NCBI RefSeq assembly: GCF_004365355.1
Contig: NZ_SODP01000002.1
Location: forward strand, 186,001-250,000
Reading direction: 5' to 3'
Length of the DNA stretch: 64,000 nucleotides
Source of the DNA: Kribbella pratensis
Lineage (GTDB): Bacteria > Actinomycetota > Actinomycetes > Propionibacteriales > Kribbellaceae
Shown in pieces: positions 59,439-64,000 of the stretch (position 1 is the first letter of the stretch; the number at the start of each line of letters is the position of its first letter). The translations under genes and the position numbers were made by a program. The notes beneath the pieces are model-generated. The model did no database searches. It was not told the origin of the DNA and was given only the letters and a program-made list of their open reading frames with translations.

Positions 59439-60943
59439 GCTCCGATTGTGACAACTTCCTGGTCGGCAACCGCGGTACGGCGTGGCAGAAACGCCAGCGC
59501 GAGCACGATCGAGGCCACCGCGAGTCCACTGCACACCCACAGCGTCACGTCCATGCCGTTGACGAACGCCGCCTGCGCCGAGCGCGTCACGCCGGGCGAA
59601 CCGATCGCGATCGCGGCCGACGCGCTGTCGCGAGCCACGTCCGCAGCCGCGGGCGGCAACCCGCTGACATCGAGATGACTCCGGTACGCCGCGTTGAGCA
59701 CCGTCCCGAGGATCGCCACACCGAGCGTGCCGCCGACCTGCCGTGACGCCTGGATCAGCGCGGACCCGGACCCGCTCCGCTCGATCGGCAGGGCCGCCAG
59801 CGCCAACCCGTTCATCGGCGGCAACGTGAATCCGATGCTCACCCCGACCAGGCTCACCCAGATCGCGGTGAAGCCGTAGCCGTCGCCGGCCTTCGTGAAC
59901 GCTCCGATCACCAACCCGGCCAGCATCAACGAGAACCCGATCACCACGGTCACCCGCGCTCCGACCCGCTCGAGCAGCCGCTCAGCCACCTTCGCGCCGA
60001 TCAGCATCCCGCCGATGATCGGCAGCAACCGCAGCCCGGCCTGGAACGCGTCCGCACCCTGCACAGCCTGGAACAACTGCGGCAGCACGAACAGCAACCC
60101 CACCAAGGCGAACGAGGCCAGCGTCGCGAGCACGGTCCCCCACGTGAATCCCGCCGACCTGAACAGCTTCAGGTCGACCAACGGATCCGCCGTACGCCGG
60201 GCCCACGCCCAGAACGCCGTCAGGAAGACCACTCCGCCCGCGATCGCACCGAGCGCCCACACCGAACCCCACCCGTGCTCTCCAGCCGCGATGAACCCGT
60301 ACGTCAGCGCGACCAGCCCAGCCGCAGTGAGCAGAATCCCTGGTCCGTCGATCCGCCGCGATCGGTGGCCGGCCGTCGTCGGGATCAGCAGTGCCACTGC
60401 AACTAGTCCGATCGCAACTAGTGGCAGGTTGATCAGGAAGATCGAGCCCCAGCGGTAGTGGTCGAGCAACCAGCCGCCGAGCAGCGGGCCGAGCGGGATC
60501 CCGATCGAGTTCGCCATCAGCCAGATCGTCATCGCCCGCTGCCGCTCCTCCGGCGCGAACAGCAGGTTGAGCAACGACATCGACAGCGGGATCAGGAACG
60601 CCGATCCGACCCCGAGGGCCGCGCGAGCCGCGATCAGCTGGCCCGGCGTGGTCGCGAACGCGCAGGCCGTCGACGCCAGCCCGAAGACCACGAGCGCGCC
60701 GAGCATCAGCCGCTTCGGCCCGAACCGGTCGCCGAGCAGCCCGGCCGGGAGCAGCAGCGAGGCGAGCACGAGCGTATAGGCGTTCGCGAACCACTGGAGC
60801 TGACTCGTCGACGCCTTCAGATCGGTGGCGAGCGTCGGCAGCGCGACGTTCAGCACGGTCAGGTCCAGCCCGATCACGATCAGGCTGATGGACATCGCAC
60901 CCAGCGCCCACCACCGGCGCGGGTCGAGGGTAGTAGCGGTCAT
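59435..60943 (-). CDS. MFS drug exporter, DHA2 (EmrB/QacA) type
   Basis: 502 residues with about 14 membrane helices. Helix 1 segment VIGLDLTVLNVALPTLA and the loop LPAGLLGDRFGPKRLML are DHA2 hallmarks. Likely drug/proton antiporter. First gene of a two-gene operon with the TetR gene. The 60944-61003 region upstream contains the operator dyad and an AT-rich promoter. ATG 60943 has AAAGGTG upstream. Confidence 0.92.
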   Translation of the reverse strand: MTATTLDPRRWWALGAMSISLIVIGLDLTVLNVALPTLATDLKASTSQLQWFANAYTLVLASLLLPAGLLGDRFGPKRLMLGALVVFGLASTACAFATTPGQLIAARAALGVGSAFLIPLSMSLLNLLFAPEERQRAMTIWLMANSIGIPLGPLLGGWLLDHYRWGSIFLINLPLVAIGLVAVALLIPTTAGHRSRRIDGPGILLTAAGLVALTYGFIAAGEHGWGSVWALGAIAGGVVFLTAFWAWARRTADPLVDLKLFRSAGFTWGTVLATLASFALVGLLFVLPQLFQAVQGADAFQAGLRLLPIIGGMLIGAKVAERLLERVGARVTVVIGFSLMLAGLVIGAFTKAGDGYGFTAIWVSLVGVSIGFTLPPMNGLALAALPIERSGSGSALIQASRQVGGTLGVAILGTVLNAAYRSHLDVSGLPPAAADVARDSASAAIAIGSPGVTRSAQAAFVNGMDVTLWVCSGLAVASIVLALAFLPRRTAVADQEVVTIGA

Positions 60944-60957
60944 GACGAGACACCTTT

Positions 60958-60991
60958 CTGAGATCAGCTCTAATTTGAGAGTAGATCTCAG
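60958..60991. promoter_or_regulatory. TetR-type operator dyad upstream of the MFS operon
   Basis: CTGAGATC (60958-60965) and GATCTCAG (60984-60991) form an outer dyad, with CTCT...GAGAG nested inside, in an AT-rich island. Its place between the MFS gene and the following TetR gene suggests control of the exporter, by its own TetR or the convergent-facing one. Confidence 0.7.
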
Positions 60992-61004
60992 AATTACTCG
61001 ATGT

Positions 61005-61706
61005 CTAGCCCCGCCCAGCCGCGAGCCCGGTCAGCACGTGCTCGAGACTCCGCGCGAACAGCCGGTCGAACCGGTCGGCCGCATGCGGCGTCTCGGCCTC
61101 GATCATCATCCGGCTCAAGTGCGGGTAGACGCCGCTCCCGATGACCTGTTCGGCGTACCGTTGCGACTGCTTGGTCAGCCAGTCCGCCATCGTCGAGCCC
61201 GCCTCGCGCTCGGTCAGCTCCTCCAGCGCATGACCACGAACGAAGGTCAGCAAGGTCGCCGCCTGCGCCAGCACCTCGTCGGCATCCAGCCCCGGCACGT
61301 CGACCGCGGCGTACGTCGCCTCGAGCCAGGCGAGCGTGTTCGGGCCGAGGACGGGCCTGGTCGCGGGGAGTCGGACGAGCCAGGGATGACGCAACATGAT
61401 GGCTCGCTGCGCATGGGCGACCGCCGCCAGGTCGACGCGCCAATTCCCCGTCGGAACCGGCGGCCGGCCGTCACCCATCGCACGGTCGACCATCAGGTCG
61501 AAGAGCTCATCCTTGCCGTCGACGTACCGGTAGAGCGAGGTCGTGCCGGTGCCGAGCTCGGTCGCCACGCGCCGCATCGACACCGCCGCGAGCCCTTCGG
61601 CATCAGCGACCCGGACGGCGGCCGCGGCGATCTCGTCGCGACTGTGCGCCGGCCGCGGCCCGCGGGCGGCGCGCTCCGGACGGAGCCAGATCGGTGGTCG
61701 GTCCAT
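61005..61706 (-). CDS. TetR-family regulator (divergent hydrolase pair)
   Basis: 233 residues. N-terminal HTH with AVSMRRVATELGTGTTSLYRY, long C-terminal ligand domain with LTFVRGHALEEL. ATG 61706 is placed seven bases after the -10-like TAAACT (61714-61719), suggesting a leaderless mRNA. Divergent from an alpha/beta hydrolase gene through three repeated heptamers, so it probably represses both. Confidence 0.9.
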   Translation of the reverse strand: MDRPPIWLRPERAARGPRPAHSRDEIAAAAVRVADAEGLAAVSMRRVATELGTGTTSLYRYVDGKDELFDLMVDRAMGDGRPPVPTGNWRVDLAAVAHAQRAIMLRHPWLVRLPATRPVLGPNTLAWLEATYAAVDVPGLDADEVLAQAATLLTFVRGHALEELTEREAGSTMADWLTKQSQRYAEQVIGSGVYPHLSRMMIEAETPHAADRFDRLFARSLEHVLTGLAAGRG

Positions 61707-61717
61707 GGATGGGAGTT

Positions 61718-61751
61718 TACTGCGCACGCTGTTCGCAGTACGGTTACTGCG
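61718..61751. promoter_or_regulatory. Three-heptamer operator TACTGCG/CGCAGTA
   Basis: TACTGCG (61718-61724), CGCAGTA (61734-61740) and TACTGCG (61745-61751) give two overlapping dyads sharing the central heptamer. It lies between the divergent TetR gene and the hydrolase gene and overlaps the TetR -10 box. Confidence 0.7.
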
Positions 61752-61780
61752 TACAGTGTGCCCGGGTTTGGGGAGGACGG

Positions 61781-62617
61781 ATGTATCGCAAGGGGTCTGT
61801 GGTGTCCGCCGACGGCACGACGATCGGCTTCCGGCAGTGTGGAAGCGGGCCGGGGGTGATTGTGCTGCACGGGTCGATGCTCGCCGCGCAGGACTTCATG
61901 AAGCTGGCCGAAGCACTGGCGGACGACTTCACCATTACCGTGCCGGACCGCCGGGGACGCGGCTTGAGCGGGCCGCACGGCATCGACTACGGGATCGAGC
62001 GCGAGGTCGAGGACCTGCAGGCGATGCTCAAGGAGACCGACGCGTCGCGCGTCTTCGGACTGAGTTCAGGTGCGCTGATCGGCCTTCGTACGGCGCGCGT
62101 GACGCCGTCCATCGAGAAGCTCGCGCTCTACGAGCCGCCGCTGTCCATCAACGGCTCGGTCCCGGTCGACTGGGTGCCGCGGTACCGCCGCGAGCTCGCC
62201 GACGGCAGGATCGCGGCGGCGCTGGTGAGCGTGCTCAAGGGTCTCGAAGCGGATCGGGTGTTCCGCACGCTCCCGCGGTTCATCCTCGTCCCGCCGCTGA
62301 ACCTCGTGTTCCGGTTCCAGCGCGAGGCCAAGGGTGACGACGTACCGATCCCCGACCTCGTCCCGACGATGTCCGCCGACATGCAGCTCGTCGCGCAACT
62401 CGCGGACACGACCGACGACTACGCGACGGTCGACGCGGATGTCCTCCTGCTCGGGGGATCGCGCAGTCCGGCGTACTTCGGGTGCGCGCTGGAGGCACTG
62501 ACCGGTGTACTGGCCCGCTCGAAACGGGTCACGATCCCGAAGCTCGACCACTCCGGCCCTACGGACGATGGCGGCCCGTCCGAGGTCGCTCAGTCCCTAC
62601 GCGACTTCTTCGCCTGA
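61781..62617 (+). CDS. Alpha/beta hydrolase
   Basis: 278 residues. VIVLHGSMLAAQDF, nucleophile elbow GLSSGALIG (Ser), and catalytic His in LDHSGP near the C-terminus. No signal peptide. ATG 61781 has GGAGG four bases upstream. Divergent from TetR; probably the target of that repressor, as a detoxifying esterase or similar enzyme. Substrate unknown. Confidence 0.86.
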   Translation: MYRKGSVVSADGTTIGFRQCGSGPGVIVLHGSMLAAQDFMKLAEALADDFTITVPDRRGRGLSGPHGIDYGIEREVEDLQAMLKETDASRVFGLSSGALIGLRTARVTPSIEKLALYEPPLSINGSVPVDWVPRYRRELADGRIAAALVSVLKGLEADRVFRTLPRFILVPPLNLVFRFQREAKGDDVPIPDLVPTMSADMQLVAQLADTTDDYATVDADVLLLGGSRSPAYFGCALEALTGVLARSKRVTIPKLDHSGPTDDGGPSEVAQSLRDFFA

Positions 62618-62626
62618 CACGACGCG

Positions 62627-63373
62627 TCAGATGTCGAAAACGGCGTGGGGGGTGGCGATCTCGACGGGACCGGAGAAGGTACGGCGGGCGTTCTCGGCCT
62701 GGGTGACGCGGTCGTACCACGGAGGGACGTGGGTGATGACGAGCCGTTTCACGCCGGCCTTCTTGGCGTGCTCGCCGGCGTCGGCCGGGGTCAGGTGCAG
62801 GTCGGTCGGATTGTGCGGATCGTTGTCCGGCAGCGCCGCCTCGGACAGCAGTACGTCGGCGCCGCGGGCGAGGTCGATCAACGCGTCGTTCGGCCCGGTG
62901 TCGCCGGTGTAGACGAGCGACTTGTTGCCATGCTCAACGCGGATCGCGTACGCCGGAACGGGGTGCACCATCGGCGCCGTTCGGATCGTGAAGGGCCCGA
63001 CGGTCTGGACTTCCTGCCAGGCATGGAAGTCCAGCTGCTCCTCCATCCCCGGATCAAGCGGCAGGTCGTAGGCGAGCGCCATCCGCTGCGCCGTCCCGGG
63101 TGGGCCGAAGACGGGGATCCGTGGGATCGGCGAGCCCGGCGCATACTTCGCCGCGACGTACAGCCCGCACAGATCCATGCAGTGGTCGGGATGCAGGTGG
63201 GACAGGCCGATCGCCCCGATCTCCGGCACGGCGAGGTGCCGCTGGAGCGAACCGAGCGCACCACTGCCGAGGTCCAGCACCAGGTTGAACCCGTCGGCAG
63301 TGACCAGATAGCTCGAGGCGGCCGAGTCCGGCCCGGGCACGGACCCGGAGCAACCGATCACGGTGAGCTTCAT
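62627..63373 (-). CDS. MBL-fold metallo-hydrolase
   Basis: 248 residues. Zinc-binding motif SHLHPDHCMD (H-x-H-x-D-H), Asp in GDTGPNDALIDLARG and His in ITHVPPWYD. Resembles RNase Z/cyclic-nucleotide phosphodiesterase relatives in length and motif set. ATG 63373 lies seven bases after TAGTGT (63381-63386), a leaderless-type promoter. Convergent with the hydrolase gene. Function unknown. Confidence 0.88.
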   Translation of the reverse strand: MKLTVIGCSGSVPGPDSAASSYLVTADGFNLVLDLGSGALGSLQRHLAVPEIGAIGLSHLHPDHCMDLCGLYVAAKYAPGSPIPRIPVFGPPGTAQRMALAYDLPLDPGMEEQLDFHAWQEVQTVGPFTIRTAPMVHPVPAYAIRVEHGNKSLVYTGDTGPNDALIDLARGADVLLSEAALPDNDPHNPTDLHLTPADAGEHAKKAGVKRLVITHVPPWYDRVTQAENARRTFSGPVEIATPHAVFDI

Positions 63374-63520
63374 ACCTGGAACACTACCGGCGAGTTCCGA
63401 CGTTTGCAGGCAAGGCCGACGCGTCGATCCGCCTGCCACACAGGCGTTCCGCGGTTGACCGATGCCGCTGACAACATCCGGCGCCGCTCGCTGGGCGCCA
63501 AGTGCGACCCAGGTCACACT

Positions 63521-64000
63521 TCAGCGAACCCAGGCGAACTGGTCAACGCTGGACAGCACCGGCCCGAGGAACCGCGAGCCGATCGCCGCGAACTCGTCCG
63601 GGCTGCCGGTCGTCACGAAGCGGTGCTGCGGAGCCGGCAGATTGTCCGGGCGGAGCAGGCCCGTTTTCGTCAGCGCGCTGTAGACGTCCTTGGCGCATTC
63701 GTCGGCGCTGCTGACCAGGGTGACGTTGTCGCCCATCACGTACGAGATCACGCCGGTGAGCAGCGGGTAGTGCGTGCAGCCGAGGATCAGCGTGTCGACG
63801 CCGGCGTCGACCATCGGATCGAGGTACTCGTGCGCGGCCTCGATCAGCTCGGGCCCCGACGTCACGCCGGCCTCGACGAACGGCACGAACTTCGGGCACG
63901 CCTGCGTGAACAGTTCGATCTGCGGCGCCGCGGCGAAACCGTCTTCATAGGCAAGCGATTGAGCTGTTGCCCTGGTGCAGATCACACCGACGCGCTGATT
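63521..64000 (-). CDS. murI: Glutamate racemase, cut by window end
   Basis: Makes D-glutamate for peptidoglycan. Only about 160 C-terminal residues are in the window; the 5' end lies beyond position 64000. The second catalytic Cys motif GCTHYPLL is present, preceded by TLILGC and VDAGVDT. Upstream residues VGVICTRAT at the window edge are typical of the middle of MurI. About 150 bp separate it from the MBL gene on the same strand. The gene symbol is based on the strong motif. Confidence 0.93.
   Translation of the reverse strand, partial: NQRVGVICTRATAQSLAYEDGFAAAPQIELFTQACPKFVPFVEAGVTSGPELIEAAHEYLDPMVDAGVDTLILGCTHYPLLTGVISYVMGDNVTLVSSADECAKDVYSALTKTGLLRPDNLPAPQHRFVTTGSPDEFAAIGSRFLGPVLSSVDQFAWVR

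Overview
The window is about 64 kb of high-GC DNA, densely coded on both strands and with strong G/C bias at third codon positions. Gene families and signals (ABC-F ATPase, DUF3618, DUF6817, TANNNT -10 boxes placed 6-7 bases before start codons, many ATGA/GTGA gene overlaps) point to an actinobacterium. The overall style fits the Nocardioidaceae/Kribbella group, but that is an inference from gene content. I see no phage, transposase, rRNA or CRISPR array. There is one tRNA (Leu, TAG). The content is chromosomal housekeeping genes mixed with regulators and transporters.

Layout. 0-6 kb: ArsR regulator with a CDF metal exporter (cut by the window start), a large secreted glycosidase behind a LacI-type operator, and a NiCoT Ni/Co transporter. 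6-12 kb: a NarL-type two-component operon, an ABC-F ribosome-protection-type ATPase with an attenuator-like leader, and an OmpR-type two-component pair. 12-18 kb: a complete five-gene peptide ABC transporter, divergent from that pair. 18-30 kb: ketopantoate reductase family, GNAT, a thioredoxin-reductase-like enzyme, idi, tyrS with a structured leader, an APH-fold kinase, NmrA-like and isochorismatase-like proteins, gnd, and an MFS/SnoaL operon divergent from TetR. 30-38 kb: alcohol dehydrogenase and SDR divergent from a LysR gene with repeats in its start region, an alpha/beta hydrolase, PIG-L deacetylase, lactone oxidase and a PLP aldolase-like enzyme. 38-46 kb: lipoprotein, M15 peptidase, dapC, sarcosine-oxidase-like enzyme, GroES-like protein, DUF3618 and a sugar/alcohol dehydrogenase. 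44.8-48.7 kb: the circularly permuted ATP-grasp / alpha-E / transglutaminase cluster next to bcp. 49-56.6 kb: a vWA/solute-binding membrane protein downstream of a CRP-like site, tRNA-Leu directly abutting a MazG-like gene, a minimal PEP-utilising enzyme divergent from two regulators, an ASCH protein with a long folded leader, rdgB, rph and an SGNH hydrolase. 56.7-64 kb: Gfo/Idh/MocA oxidoreductase, SAM hydrolase-like protein, an MFS-TetR operon, a TetR/hydrolase pair, an MBL-fold hydrolase and murI (cut by the window end).

The most unusual signal is an 84-bp element present twice, 39 kb apart (15955-16038 on + and 54857-54940 on -). Each copy sits exactly between two genes of an operon. It encodes a 27-residue peptide whose start overlaps the upstream stop codon (ATGA) and whose stop overlaps the downstream start codon (ATGA). 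The copies are 82% identical, and the differences include compensatory changes in two predicted stems, one of which contains the downstream start codon. This looks like a mobile or dispersed translational-coupling cassette. Other notable leaders lie upstream of the ABC-F gene (7-codon leaderless reading frame MATCLCV followed by a hairpin), tyrS, the SAM hydrolase-like gene and the ASCH gene.
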